NCBI RefSeq assembly: GCF_003362805.1
Contig: NZ_QNQT01000008.1
Coordinates: 62,001 to 126,000 of the forward strand
Source: Neobacillus piezotolerans
GTDB lineage: Bacteria; Bacillota; Bacilli; Bacillales; Cytobacillaceae
Reading direction: 5' to 3'
DNA: 64,000 bases
Under the pieces are notes generated by a model. That model was given only the letters and a program-made list of their open reading frames with translations, had not been told where the DNA came from and searched no databases. This document shows, one piece after another, positions 1 to 8,208 of the stretch (positions are counted from its first letter, which is position 1; every line of letters begins with the position of its first letter). The position numbers and the translations under genes are program-made.

Positions 1-1
1 A

Positions 2-103
2 ACGATTTTTCCAACGGGGGACACGGGATTCCATGTGCTCCAAACTAAGAACGGCAGGAAGATGATCCGTATACTAAACAGTCAAGTCCATCTTGAAAGC
101 TAA
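2..103 (+). CDS. C-terminal end of an unidentified protein (partial)
   Basis: An open frame enters from the left edge and ends at TAA 101-103, giving 33 residues that end in RILNSQVHLES. The composition looks protein-like and a rho-independent terminator lies about 105 bases downstream. I do not recognise the family, and the fragment is too short to rule out a chance open frame. Confidence 0.4.
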   Translation, partial: TIFPTGDTGFHVLQTKNGRKMIRILNSQVHLES

Positions 104-208
104 ATTGGGAGAGTGGGGCACAGGCACGTTCCAGGCGAAAAAATAAGGCTGAGATGGGTACATTGAAAAAGCCCTTGAACTGATAAAATATTTACAACTT
201 ATTTAAAG

Positions 209-243
209 CCATCCAGCCCTTATTTCGTTGGATGGTTTTTTTG
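209..243 (+). terminator. Rho-independent terminator
   Basis: A 7-bp perfect stem (CCATCCA 209-215 with TGGATGG 229-235) is followed by a run of T. It would end the transcript coming from the left edge. Confidence 0.75.
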
Positions 244-302
244 TTTGCTTAGTTTTCCGGAAGGAGGTTAAGTGAGAGCGATTGGGCAATAACCGGTAAA
301 GG

Positions 303-368
303 TGTCACTCAAATCCCGTTGAGTGACAAAGGTTTTCCGGAAATCCAAAAAGGTGTCACTCAAATCAT
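303..368. repeat. Two-copy hairpin repeat, 51-bp spacing
   Basis: TGTCACTCAA at 303 pairs with TTGAGTGACA ending at 328, forming an inverted repeat with a 6-base centre. The same TGTCACTCAAAT word recurs at 354, exactly 51 bases later, separated by a linker containing TTTTCCGGAAATCC. The left arm, right arm and TCCGGAAA linker resemble the eight-copy 52-bp array at 60133-60526, so both loci look like one repeat family. The second copy here is incomplete. Confidence 0.7.
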
Positions 369-436
369 GTTCTGGCCCAACCACATCCTATGGGGGACCA
401 CAACAAGCAGATATTAGTAAAAAATAACAATCCTCA

Positions 437-482
437 TTGACGGCTAACAACTGTTATCCTATAATCGAGCTAACAGTTGTTA
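437..482 (+). promoter_or_regulatory. Promoter with flanking TetR operator half-sites
   Basis: A sigma-A promoter is visible: TTGACG (437-442), 17-bp spacer, TATAAT (460-465). TAACAACTGTTA (445-456) sits in the spacer, and its exact reverse complement TAACAGTTGTTA (471-482) sits just after the -10. The two copies are 26 bp apart, start to start. This is the arrangement expected for autorepression by the TetR protein encoded at 507. Confidence 0.8.
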
Positions 483-506
483 TCTTACTAGCTGCAAGGA
501 GTAAAA

Positions 507-1166
507 ATGATGATAAAGGACCAAGAGATTGAGCAATTCCTTGATAAGGACCTAAAACCGATTATGAATGCAACAAAAAATAAGATTTTGCATGTGGCGA
601 TCGATCTTTATTCCCAGAGGGGTTACCGTGGAGTGTCAATTCGCCAAATAACCGGCGAGGTGGGGATTAAGGAAAGCTCGTTGTATAAGCACTTTCAAAA
701 TAAAGGCGAAATCCTTGATACGATATTCGCGAATTTTGAAGTGGAAGTCGTAAAAATCCTTCCTCCCGAAGATCGAATCGAACAGATTGCCGGATTGATG
801 GATCCACGCGGCGTCCTTGAACGCGGACTGCAAAATTTTATGAACCACATCAACAACCTCACAATGCGAAAAATCTGGCGGATCATTTACAATGAGCTGT
901 TTTCCGATCCACGGGCAAGGGCGATTTACTTTGAGACCATTATCAACCAGACGATTGATCGAGTTGGAGTGATTTTTCAAAAGATGATTGTTCTCGGCAA
1001 GCTCCCTAATCAGGAGGATGGGCAAATGCTTTCGGCGGAATACCATTATCCGGTTTTCGCGCTTGTCATGGAATACAATGTGCTGAAATTCGAGGGGAAA
1101 TCAACAGAGGAAATTGAAAAGCGGCTTAAGGGGCATATCGATTTTTTCATAAAAGCAGTATCTTGA
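507..1166 (+). CDS. TetR/AcrR family transcriptional regulator
   Basis: This is a 219-residue DNA-binding repressor. The N-terminal helix-turn-helix spans about residues 24-70 and contains the typical GYRGVSIRQIT and SSLYKHFQNKGEIL segments of TetR proteins; the remainder is a helical ligand-binding domain. AAGGAG (496-501) lies six bases before the ATG. It sits 19 bases upstream of the alpha/beta hydrolase at 1186 and probably shares its transcript. The inverted repeats around its promoter (437-482) suggest that it represses itself and the hydrolase. The ligand cannot be told from sequence. Confidence 0.9.
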   Translation: MMIKDQEIEQFLDKDLKPIMNATKNKILHVAIDLYSQRGYRGVSIRQITGEVGIKESSLYKHFQNKGEILDTIFANFEVEVVKILPPEDRIEQIAGLMDPRGVLERGLQNFMNHINNLTMRKIWRIIYNELFSDPRARAIYFETIINQTIDRVGVIFQKMIVLGKLPNQEDGQMLSAEYHYPVFALVMEYNVLKFEGKSTEEIEKRLKGHIDFFIKAVS

Positions 1167-1185
1167 GCATGGTCCAAAGGGGGAA

Positions 1186-2262
1186 ATGGGGATGGCGGGA
1201 ATTTTTACAAAAAAAGCGGATTTTGAAATTTCATCAAGAGGAATCAGTTCGGTGGAAAAAATAAAAATAGGTGGATTGGCGCAATCGATTTTGATTCAGG
1301 GCCAGGATAAAGAAAACCCGGTCCTGCTCGTTATCCATGGCGGGCCATCGCTGCCGCTTCCAGGTGTATCATCAAGGGGAAGGGATTACACAATCGTTAC
1401 AAATACAAAGGAATTGGTCCGGCACTTCAACGTCGTGTTCTGGGATCAGCGGGGAACAGGAAAATCCTACTACCCGGACATTCCGCAGGAAACAATGAGC
1501 CTCGCTCGGTTTGTTGAGGACACAAATGAGGTTACGGATTATCTGAGGAGCCGGTTCGGCGTCGAAAAAATCTTTCTGGCAGGCCATTCATGGGGATCGA
1601 CGGTCGCTCTTACCCTTGCCTCCACACGCCCGGAGAAATTCTATTCCTATGTCGGTTTGTCCCAAATTGTCAGCTGGACGGAAAATGACCGGCTGGCGCT
1701 CAACTGGCTAAGAGAAGAAGCGAAACGCCGCGGAAATAAAAAAGCACTAAAACAACTCGAGTCCGTCGGGGAGCCGCCGTTTCTGGAAAGCTTTGAGCAA
1801 TGGGCTGTCATCCGCCAGTGGCAGCAAAGATTCAACACGCTCATTTATACAGACGAGGAAATCAAGCATCCGGGCCTCATCAGGCTCACTTTTTCCATGT
1901 TCCAATCCCCGGATTATACGTTAAAGGATATTTACAATACGTTTGCCAAAGGCTTTAAGCTTGTCTACCACCAGGCGTTCATCGAAGAACTGGCCACGAA
2001 TAATTTCATGGAAACGGTGAAGGAGATGCCGATACCCGTCACATTTATTCACGGTCGGAAGGATTTCCATGTAAATGGAGCGCTTGTCGAACAATATGCC
2101 GGAATGTTGAAGGCCGAAAAAGGGAAGAGGCTCATTTGGGCGGAGAAATCCGCGCATGCGTTCCACCCCGACGATACGAAAATAATAGAGCGATATTTGA
2201 TTGACGAAAAAAAGCATGCCGCCAAGGCAGATACTTCAGAAAGATTTTACAGCATCCGTTAA
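1186..2262 (+). CDS. Alpha/beta hydrolase, proline iminopeptidase-like
   Basis: A cytoplasmic serine hydrolase of 358 residues. It has HGGP at 51-54 (oxyanion motif of the proline iminopeptidase group), DQRGTGKS, and the nucleophile elbow GHSWGS with Ser135. An acidic residue in GRKDFHV and His in KSAHAFHPDD complete the triad near the C-terminus. AAAGGGGG precedes the ATG. It follows the TetR gene by 19 bases, so the two look like a regulator-enzyme pair, and the substrate may be or produce the TetR ligand. Peptidase activity itself is only inferred from family motifs. Confidence 0.85.
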   Translation: MGMAGIFTKKADFEISSRGISSVEKIKIGGLAQSILIQGQDKENPVLLVIHGGPSLPLPGVSSRGRDYTIVTNTKELVRHFNVVFWDQRGTGKSYYPDIPQETMSLARFVEDTNEVTDYLRSRFGVEKIFLAGHSWGSTVALTLASTRPEKFYSYVGLSQIVSWTENDRLALNWLREEAKRRGNKKALKQLESVGEPPFLESFEQWAVIRQWQQRFNTLIYTDEEIKHPGLIRLTFSMFQSPDYTLKDIYNTFAKGFKLVYHQAFIEELATNNFMETVKEMPIPVTFIHGRKDFHVNGALVEQYAGMLKAEKGKRLIWAEKSAHAFHPDDTKIIERYLIDEKKHAAKADTSERFYSIR

Positions 2263-2438
2263 TCGTTTTCCCGCGATCTCCACCTGAATGCAGGAAAATC
2301 TTTCTTGCAAATGGCATCCGTTGTGATTAAATGATTAATAGAAGGAAGATGTTTTTAAAACGGTATTCTTTCCTGGCTTGCCCGCATTTCCATCAGGCAT
2401 GGCTCAAGGGAGAAACCTTTTCGTGCGGGGGATGCATC

Positions 2439-3023
2439 ATGTATACGTTCGTTGGCTATTTGGCTAAAGGAATCCTGGCTTTTTTTACAAGGCCAAAGGT
2501 TGTTAATCGAGGGGTTCTCCCTAAGGAAGGCGGCTTCGTCATTGCTTGTACCCATACAGGCTGGGTCGATGTACTCGTCCTCGGGACAGCTGTCCTGCCA
2601 AGGCAAATTCACTATATGGCAAAAAAACAATTGTTCGCTAGCCGGTTTGGAGCCTGGTTTTTAAAAAAGCTGAACGCATTCCCGGTCGACAGGGACGCAC
2701 CAGGTCCAAGCGTGCTGAAAATTCCGCATCGCCTCTTGTCAAAAGGTGAAATTGTCGGCATTTTTCCAAGCGGGACCCGAGTGAAGGAGCAGGCTGAATT
2801 GAAGCAGGGCGCCATCACCATTGCCACGCGCTCCAAAGTACCAATCATCCCGGCTGCCTACAGTGGCCCGAATACATTCAGGGAATTGTTTTCATTTAAA
2901 GGTTCTACGATCATTTTCGGAGAGCCAATCGAAATCCCGCCAGCCGCCAGGGAGGAGAGGGACCATTACACCCAGCTGCTCGAGGAAAAACTTCATAGCC
3001 TTCAGCAACGCATTTCCTCTTAA
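2439..3023 (+). CDS. 1-acyl-sn-glycerol-3-phosphate acyltransferase (PlsC family)
   Basis: A membrane-associated acyltransferase that adds the second acyl chain in phosphatidic acid synthesis. The acyltransferase H-x4-D motif is present (His39 and Asp44 within CTHTGWVD). The second block reads FPSGTR where most members have FPEGTR, a Glu-to-Ser change in a conserved position. I chose the ATG at 2439 (MYTFVGYL...) because homologues normally begin just before this hydrophobic helix; the open frame extends upstream to ATG 2331. A GGGGG stretch precedes the chosen start. Length is 194 residues, normal for short PlsC-like proteins. Confidence 0.85.
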   Translation: MYTFVGYLAKGILAFFTRPKVVNRGVLPKEGGFVIACTHTGWVDVLVLGTAVLPRQIHYMAKKQLFASRFGAWFLKKLNAFPVDRDAPGPSVLKIPHRLLSKGEIVGIFPSGTRVKEQAELKQGAITIATRSKVPIIPAAYSGPNTFRELFSFKGSTIIFGEPIEIPPAAREERDHYTQLLEEKLHSLQQRISS

Positions 3024-3094
3024 TGGCACAATTTGCATAGCACCGGCTCTTTTGGAAAAAATAATAGTGATATTTCCAAAAGGAGGATGTCCAG

Positions 3095-3253
3095 ATGGCC
3101 AGGAATGACAACGAAAAGAAGATTGGTACGGATAAAATGAGCGGCGGACCCGCCGGCAACGAATTCACAAGCGACAACGCGTTCAGCGACCGAGGCCTCG
3201 CCAATGAAGAACGCCTGAACAAGGCGCTGACAAAAGGAAAAAATCCGAAATAG
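3095..3253 (+). CDS. Small hydrophilic protein, 52 aa
   Basis: A short gene with a strong AAAGGAGG eight bases before the ATG, ended by its own terminator at 3266-3288. The product is charged and rich in Asn, Lys and Gly (ends KGKNPK) with no membrane segment or cysteine. I do not recognise the family. Its position between the acyltransferase and DinB genes gives no clear role, but the ribosome site and terminator make it a real gene. Confidence 0.7.
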   Translation: MARNDNEKKIGTDKMSGGPAGNEFTSDNAFSDRGLANEERLNKALTKGKNPK

Positions 3254-3265
3254 ACGTTTGCACGA

Positions 3266-3288
3266 AAGGCCGGGATTCGGCCTTTTTT
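3266..3288 (+). terminator. Rho-independent terminator
   Basis: AAGGCCG (3266-3272) pairs with CGGCCTT (3278-3284), followed by a T run. It ends the small gene at 3095. Confidence 0.85.
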
Positions 3289-3351
3289 AAATTGCCTTGC
3301 TTCAGACATAGAAAAAAAGAATACAAATGTTGGCTTCAAGGGAGAGAACCA

Positions 3352-3819
3352 ATGAATTTTAGCAAAAATACTCTAAATCAAATAAAATTCGTCCTAGATA
3401 CCATTACAGATATCGCCGATCAGCTTAAGGAAGAAGACCTGAAATTCCGCCCCACTGAAAACAAACACTCCGTTGGGGAATTGTTTGAGCACTTGGCGAT
3501 GATTTGCCTTGCGGATTTGCGGATTGCCCAAGGCTTTTCGAAGGAAGAAATGGATACGTTTTATTCCGGGCGTTCCTATAAGACAATACCGGAAATTAAA
3601 GCTTCGATTGCGGAAAACTACCAAATTTTAAAAGAAGCGTATTTGGGATTTTCAGAAAAGGAACTAAATGAACAGATCACTTCCTATTGGGGAGTGACGT
3701 ACTCCAGGTTCGAATGGCTGCTTGAAATCCTTGCCCATCTTTGCCATCACCGTGGCCAGCTGCATGCCATCCTCGTCCATTGCCTCCATAAAGACCCGGG
3801 AATTCCTCTGTTCGAATAA
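3352..3819 (+). CDS. DinB family protein
   Basis: A four-helix-bundle, metal-binding protein of the DinB/YfiT superfamily, 155 residues. The three-histidine metal site is visible as one His in the GELFEHLAM segment and others in HLCHHRGQLHAIL near the C-terminus. Members include thiol-dependent enzymes and damage-inducible proteins of unknown activity. The start at 3352 follows GGGAGAG; the frame is open upstream to 3292, but that extension is basic and unlike the family N-terminus. Confidence 0.85.
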   Translation: MNFSKNTLNQIKFVLDTITDIADQLKEEDLKFRPTENKHSVGELFEHLAMICLADLRIAQGFSKEEMDTFYSGRSYKTIPEIKASIAENYQILKEAYLGFSEKELNEQITSYWGVTYSRFEWLLEILAHLCHHRGQLHAILVHCLHKDPGIPLFE

Positions 3820-3882
3820 AACGCAGAATGGTTTACATCCAGCAACCCTTGGCTTAAGATAGCTTAAAAAGGAGGTTGCGCT

Positions 3883-4404
3883 ATGTCGATTGAAAGCGTT
3901 AAAGAGCATTTGAAACAATGGAACAGGGAACAGGATGTCATGGAGTTCGATACGTCGAGCGCGACCGTCGAGCTGGCGGCAGAAACTCTCGGCGTTATTC
4001 CCGCGCGGATTGCCAAGACCTTATCGTTTAGGGGTGAAGGTGATGAGGCCATTTTGATTGTCGCGGCCGGGGATGCAAAAGTGGACAACAAAAAGTTCAG
4101 ACAAACCTTTGGGTTCAAGGCGAGAATGCTGAATCCGGACGAGGTTCTCGAACAGACCGGCCATGCGATTGGCGGAGTATGCCCGTTTGGGTTGAAAAAC
4201 GATCTCGACGTTTATTTGGATGAATCGTTAAAACGGTTTATTACTGTTTTTCCGGCGTGCGGAAGCGCCAACTCAGCAATTGAAGTAACGCTCGAGGAAT
4301 TGTATACATATTCTTCCGCAAAAGGCTGGGCCGATGTGTGCAAGGGCTGGGATGAGCCGCATGAAAGCAGCGAATTGGCCGCCCAGGCAGCTCAAGGGCG
4401 CTAA
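3883..4404 (+). CDS. YbaK/EbsC family aminoacyl-tRNA deacylase-like protein
   Basis: A 173-residue member of the YbaK/ProRS-associated editing fold, which hydrolyses misacylated tRNA (commonly Cys-tRNA-Pro). The segments KTLSFRG, AAGDAKVDNKKFRQ, and GGVCPFGL correspond to conserved blocks including the active-site lysine and the GxxxP loop. AAAAAGGAGG gives a strong ribosome site. It is followed by a terminator, so it is probably monocistronic. Substrate specificity is not evident. Confidence 0.85.
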   Translation: MSIESVKEHLKQWNREQDVMEFDTSSATVELAAETLGVIPARIAKTLSFRGEGDEAILIVAAGDAKVDNKKFRQTFGFKARMLNPDEVLEQTGHAIGGVCPFGLKNDLDVYLDESLKRFITVFPACGSANSAIEVTLEELYTYSSAKGWADVCKGWDEPHESSELAAQAAQGR

Positions 4405-4419
4405 TGAATACAGCACAGC

Positions 4420-4452
4420 AGGCAGCCGCGTCGTTGGCTGCCTGTATTTTTT
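4420..4452 (+). terminator. Rho-independent terminator
   Basis: AGGCAGCC (4420-4427) pairs perfectly with GGCTGCCT (4436-4443), followed by TGTATTTTTT. Ends the YbaK-family gene. Confidence 0.85.
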
Positions 4453-4742
4453 AGTAAATAGAAACTATAAGAATGAAATGTGTAGTTATGAAGCAATTCA
4501 TAAACCTGCTTGCTATTTCCGTAAGCGGCAAAAACACTGGTTAAAAAATAATGATTCCACTATCATAGGCAAAAAGGCATAGTTTTCTGAATTAACTGCA
4601 AACTTTTGGGCCTATAGCGGCATGGACATCATTCTGATTCCCTGTTAGGGTAAAATTGGCGGCAGTTGTAAGCCTTTACATAGTACCTCGTTAGAGTATC
4701 GAACACAACGGCTGCCAAGGTGAAAATCGTTCCAAATACCCT
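4453..4742. other. Intergenic stretch, no gene seen
   Basis: I find no open frame with a ribosome site here. The segment 4650-4720 contains GGCGGCAG and GGCTGCC words that could pair, forming the leader of the following glucosaminidase gene, but no known riboswitch is recognisable. Confidence 0.4.
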
Positions 4743-4761
4743 AAAGGAGGAGGAAGATTTT

Positions 4762-6540
4762 TTGAAAATTAACCGATTTTTGATTGTGGCGATGGCGTTG
4801 TCCCTTGTCTTGCTTGGCATGCCATTCTACACCCATGCAAACTGGCAGGATCCTGTTAAGCCGGGATGGAAGGATGGCGAAGCCAAAAAAGGCTGGATCC
4901 AGAGCAAGCTGCAGCACATGACGCTTGAAGAAAAGGTCGGCCAGCTTTTTATTGTCCATGTATATGGAAAAAAAGCGGAGGACCAAGCTTATGAAGAGAC
5001 TAACCTGAAAAATAACCGTGGTGGCAAAAATTTTAAAGAAGTTATCGAGAAATACAAAATTGGCGGAGTCATATATTTTAACTGGAGCCAAAACATCACG
5101 ACTCCAGCAGACCCGCCGCAGGTAAATGCGTTGTCTAACGAACTGCAGAAAATAGCTATGTCCCAGCGCATGCAGATACCGCTGTATATTTCGACAGACC
5201 AGGAAGGCGGCATTGTACAGAGGCTTACATCACCTGGAACGGTCTTCCCTGGCAATATGGCGCTGGGAGCGACAAGGTCAACTGAATACGCCGCGAAAAC
5301 AGCTGATATTTTAGCAAAAGAGCTTAAGGCAATTGGCGTCAACATGGATTTCGCGCCTGTTGCCGATGTAAATATGAACCCGGCGAACCCGGTCATCGGG
5401 GTAAGGTCATTCGGGGAAGATCCGAAGCTTGTTTCCGATTTGACAGTTGCCCAGGTGGAAGCATTCCAGAACCAGAATGTCATCGCGACAGCGAAACATT
5501 TCCCTGGCCATGGAGATACGGCTACTGATTCGCATTACGGCCTGCCAATCATCAACCATGACCTTGAAACACTTCATAAAGTTGATTTAGCTCCGTTCAA
5601 AGCGGCAATCGATGCGGGCGTCGATTCGATCATGACGGCTCACATCGTTGTCCCGGCCCTTGATGATTCTGGCCTGCCGGCTACTTTGTCGAAACCGATC
5701 CTCACCGATTTGCTCCGGAAGGAACTTGGATTCGATGGTCTGATCATCACGGACAGCCTCGATATGTCAGGAGCAAATGTCGTTCCAGCGGACCGGATTG
5801 CGGTTGAAGCGTTCAAGGCTGGCGCCGATATTCTTTTGAACCCGCCAAATGTTGAGGTAGCGTACAATGCAGTTCTAAATGCCGTGAAAAACGGCGAAAT
5901 CAGCAAGAAGCGCCTCGATGAATCCGTATTCCGTATCCTTGAATACAAAATGAAGCGCGGCTTGTTCGACAATCCGTATACGGATGCTTCCGCGGTTAAA
6001 GTAGTTGGCGCTCCGGAACACCTTGCCGCCGCTGAAGAAATCGCCAATAAGAGCATCACGCTTGTAAAAAATGAGGGCGGACTGCTCCCGCTTAAGAAAA
6101 CAGATTCAATCCTGATTGCTGGCCCATCAACAGGGAAGCCTACAATGCTCGCTGATCTACTGAAAGCGAAGGGCTTCAATACAAGCGCGTCTTCCGCGTC
6201 AGCAACTCCAACAGCCGCACAAATTGCAGCTGCAGTGGAATTGGCGAAACAGGCCGATAAAGTCATTGTCACAACGTACAATGGAGCTACCAACGCAGGA
6301 CAGCAGCAACTTGTCAAAGCGTTGCAGGATTCGGGTAAAAAAGTGATTGTCGTGGCAATCCGAAATCCATATGACTTGATGGCGTTCCCGACAGCCAGCG
6401 CCTACCTCACAACATATGGCGACCGCGATGTGTCGATCCTGGCACTGTCGAGGGTCCTGGCAGGGGAAGTAAATCCTTCGGGCAAACTTCCAGTCAGCAT
6501 ACCAGGCTTGTATGGATTTGGAACTGGATTAAGTTATTAA
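4762..6540 (+). CDS. nagZ: Secreted beta-N-acetylhexosaminidase, glycoside hydrolase family 3
   Basis: An exported enzyme of 592 residues that removes N-acetylglucosamine from cell-wall muropeptides. TTG at 4762 is the likely start: AAAGGAGGAGGA lies just upstream and the product then opens with a clean signal peptide (KINRF, hydrophobic core, cleavage near THA-NW). The GH3 barrel carries KHFPGHGDT with the family Asp256-x-His258 general acid/base dyad and the nucleophile Asp331 in ITDSLDM. A C-terminal GH3 sandwich domain follows from about residue 420. Length is close to the Bacillus NagZ form. An upstream ATG at 4720 would spoil the signal peptide. Confidence 0.9.
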   Translation: MKINRFLIVAMALSLVLLGMPFYTHANWQDPVKPGWKDGEAKKGWIQSKLQHMTLEEKVGQLFIVHVYGKKAEDQAYEETNLKNNRGGKNFKEVIEKYKIGGVIYFNWSQNITTPADPPQVNALSNELQKIAMSQRMQIPLYISTDQEGGIVQRLTSPGTVFPGNMALGATRSTEYAAKTADILAKELKAIGVNMDFAPVADVNMNPANPVIGVRSFGEDPKLVSDLTVAQVEAFQNQNVIATAKHFPGHGDTATDSHYGLPIINHDLETLHKVDLAPFKAAIDAGVDSIMTAHIVVPALDDSGLPATLSKPILTDLLRKELGFDGLIITDSLDMSGANVVPADRIAVEAFKAGADILLNPPNVEVAYNAVLNAVKNGEISKKRLDESVFRILEYKMKRGLFDNPYTDASAVKVVGAPEHLAAAEEIANKSITLVKNEGGLLPLKKTDSILIAGPSTGKPTMLADLLKAKGFNTSASSASATPTAAQIAAAVELAKQADKVIVTTYNGATNAGQQQLVKALQDSGKKVIVVAIRNPYDLMAFPTASAYLTTYGDRDVSILALSRVLAGEVNPSGKLPVSIPGLYGFGTGLSY

Positions 6541-6565
6541 GGGTAGAAAAAAGGGGATAGTGAAG

Positions 6566-6596
6566 AAGCAGGCTGCGTTTTGCGCGCCTGCTTTTT
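6566..6596 (+). terminator. Rho-independent terminator
   Basis: AAGCAGGC (6566-6573) pairs with GCCTGCTT (6586-6593) followed by T; ends nagZ. Confidence 0.85.
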
Positions 6597-6659
6597 GTAA
6601 TGGATTAGAAAAGTGGTAATTGCCCGTACGAAGGCGATTGTTTATTTTGCTCTTTTTCA

Positions 6660-7043
6660 TCAATCCATAAAAATCGTCGAAGACACGTCGATTCGCTGTA
6701 GGATATCGGTTTCAAGTCCGAATGAAAAGAGAATATATACATTTTCACTGGAATAAGAAAGAAATTTATATTGGCTTGTCGTGTTCACTTCTCCCTCGCC
6801 GAAAAGCGAAAGGACATCAGGGAGAGAAACTTCCTTTTCGGGACGCATCCGGATTACGAGGATAACATCTTCGTATCTTTCAACAACGAACTGGCCATAA
6901 TCGTAATTGTTTTTTTCAATCTTTAATGGTTCCGAGAATTCGGGCCTTGAAAGAAGCTCGTTAAAATCTCCTCCGATTGGAATACCGAACAATTCATTTG
7001 TTTCTAGAGCATCCTTAATTTCGCAAAGTATTTTATCCAACAT
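6660..7043 (-). CDS. Hypothetical protein, 127 aa
   Basis: A cytoplasmic, mildly acidic protein with no membrane segment or known motif that I recognise. Two adjacent ATG codons occur; GGAGG (7048-7052, complement) is only one base from the first and four from the second, so I place the start at the second. It is convergent with nagZ and divergent from the sirtuin gene, so it is probably transcribed alone. Confidence 0.7.
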   Translation of the reverse strand: MLDKILCEIKDALETNELFGIPIGGDFNELLSRPEFSEPLKIEKNNYDYGQFVVERYEDVILVIRMRPEKEVSLPDVLSLFGEGEVNTTSQYKFLSYSSENVYILFSFGLETDILQRIDVSSTIFMD

Positions 7044-7154
7044 CATTCCTCCAAAAAATTGGTTTAGGACTTAATTCTAGATTGAATTTGTTTATCCTTC
7101 CTCTAAATGAGTATTATTCTAATTAGACACTAATAATTTTCGGGGGTGAACCTT

Positions 7155-7922
7155 ATGAAGTTTGCAAAAGCGGCGGAAATAATCGCGAAATCAAGGAACA
7201 TAGCCGTCCTTACCGGGGCGGGGATCAGCACGGAGTCGGGAATCAAGGACTTCCGGTCCCGAACAGGCATTTACAAAATGGCGCCGGAATACATCCTCTC
7301 GCTGGATTACTTCTTTAATAAACCAAAAGAGTTTTACCAATTTGCCTTGGAAAATTTATATCACCCCGATGCTCATCCGAATGTTGGCCATGAGATTTTA
7401 GCAAAGTGGGAGAGGGATGGCCGGGTCGGGCAGGTCATCACGCAGAACATTGACGGCCTCCACCAGAAAGCAGGGAGCAGGGAGGTCATCGAATTTCATG
7501 GCTCGATGAATACCGCCAGCTGCCTTAACTGCGGAACAAAGTACAGTGCGGAGGAAATGATGCGCCGCTACCATGAACTGGACGATTTTTATGTGTGCAG
7601 CGAGTGTGATACTCGTAAGGAACGTGACCGGTACATCAAGCCGGATGTTGTCCTGTTCGGTGATGCGGGTGAGTGGTTCACGCCGGAAGGCTTCTCAGCC
7701 ATACTGGGGCGGATTGGAGAGGCTGACTGCATTTTGGTGCTCGGGACCAGCTTGAAAGTAGTCCCGTTTTCATCATTTCCGCAGCATCGTGGGCCGGATG
7801 TGCCGCTAATCATCATTAATATGGATGAAACTCCGTACGACCACGCCCATAACACCGTTGTGATCCATGATTCGATAGGGAAAACCCTGTTGGAGATCGA
7901 TAAATTGCTTTTGAATTTTTAG
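7155..7922 (+). CDS. Sir2-family NAD-dependent protein deacetylase (sirtuin)
   Basis: An NAD-dependent lysine deacylase of 255 residues. The NAD-binding motifs GAGISTESGIKDFR and TQNIDGLHQKAG are present, with catalytic His in EFHGSM. The zinc ribbon is CLNCG followed about 28 residues later by CSEC. The C-terminal GTSLKV motif is also present. The GTG at 7146 overlaps the ribosome site GGGGGTG, so the ATG at 7155 is the start. Bacillus counterparts (SrtN/CobB) act on acetyl-CoA synthetase and other acylated proteins; the target here is not evident. Confidence 0.92.
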   Translation: MKFAKAAEIIAKSRNIAVLTGAGISTESGIKDFRSRTGIYKMAPEYILSLDYFFNKPKEFYQFALENLYHPDAHPNVGHEILAKWERDGRVGQVITQNIDGLHQKAGSREVIEFHGSMNTASCLNCGTKYSAEEMMRRYHELDDFYVCSECDTRKERDRYIKPDVVLFGDAGEWFTPEGFSAILGRIGEADCILVLGTSLKVVPFSSFPQHRGPDVPLIIINMDETPYDHAHNTVVIHDSIGKTLLEIDKLLLNF

Positions 7923-7934
7923 GTCGGGGAAACG

Positions 7935-8039
7935 ATATCGCCCACTTTTTTTGATTTATCGAAAGTTTTAGCAAGGTTATCGAAAATTTTTACCCAGTTA
8001 TCGAAAATTTCAGGGCAGATATCGAAAACTGCCACATTC
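7935..8039. repeat. Five tandem 21-bp repeats around TTATCGAAAA
   Basis: The core (T/A)TATCG(AAAA) starts at 7935, 7956, 7977, 7998 and 8019, an exact 21-bp period (two helical turns). The three central copies share TTATCGAAAATTT-like sequence; the outer two begin ATATCG and are more degenerate. The array lies between the sirtuin stop codon and the des operator and contains no open frame of interest. Confidence 0.75.
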
Positions 8040-8103
8040 CCGCCAAATTTCAAGCCAATTAGCACTAAATATTAGCACCAAATCATAAAAAAAACTCTAA
8101 AAT

Positions 8104-8132
8104 ATGACATTTGTCATGTGACACACATGACA
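8104..8132 (+). promoter_or_regulatory. Probable DesR operator
   Basis: Three half-sites form two overlapping palindromes. ATGACA (8104-8109) and TGTCAT (8112-8117) make the first. TGTCATGTG (8112-8120) and CACATGACA (8124-8132) make a perfect second one. The site lies about 45-70 bases upstream of the expected start of transcription of des. In B. subtilis DesR-phosphate activates des from palindromes in this region, and a DesK/DesR pair is encoded directly downstream. Confidence 0.75.
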
Positions 8133-8140
8133 GCTGCTAC

Positions 8141-8169
8141 TGCACAGCGATTTGAATTTCTTTTATAAT
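8141..8169 (+). promoter_or_regulatory. des promoter
   Basis: TGCACA (8141-8146), 17-bp spacer, TATAAT (8164-8169). The perfect -10 with a poor -35 fits a promoter that needs an activator bound upstream. Confidence 0.65.
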
Positions 8170-8208
8170 CATAGTACTAAGATTGTAAAGGAAGGGGCTT
8201 TTTACTCA

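Noticed and set aside
2331-2438. N-terminal extension of the PlsC-family protein
   Set aside because: The extension is Cys- and His-rich, unlike family starts, and the hydrophobic start at 2439 fits better.
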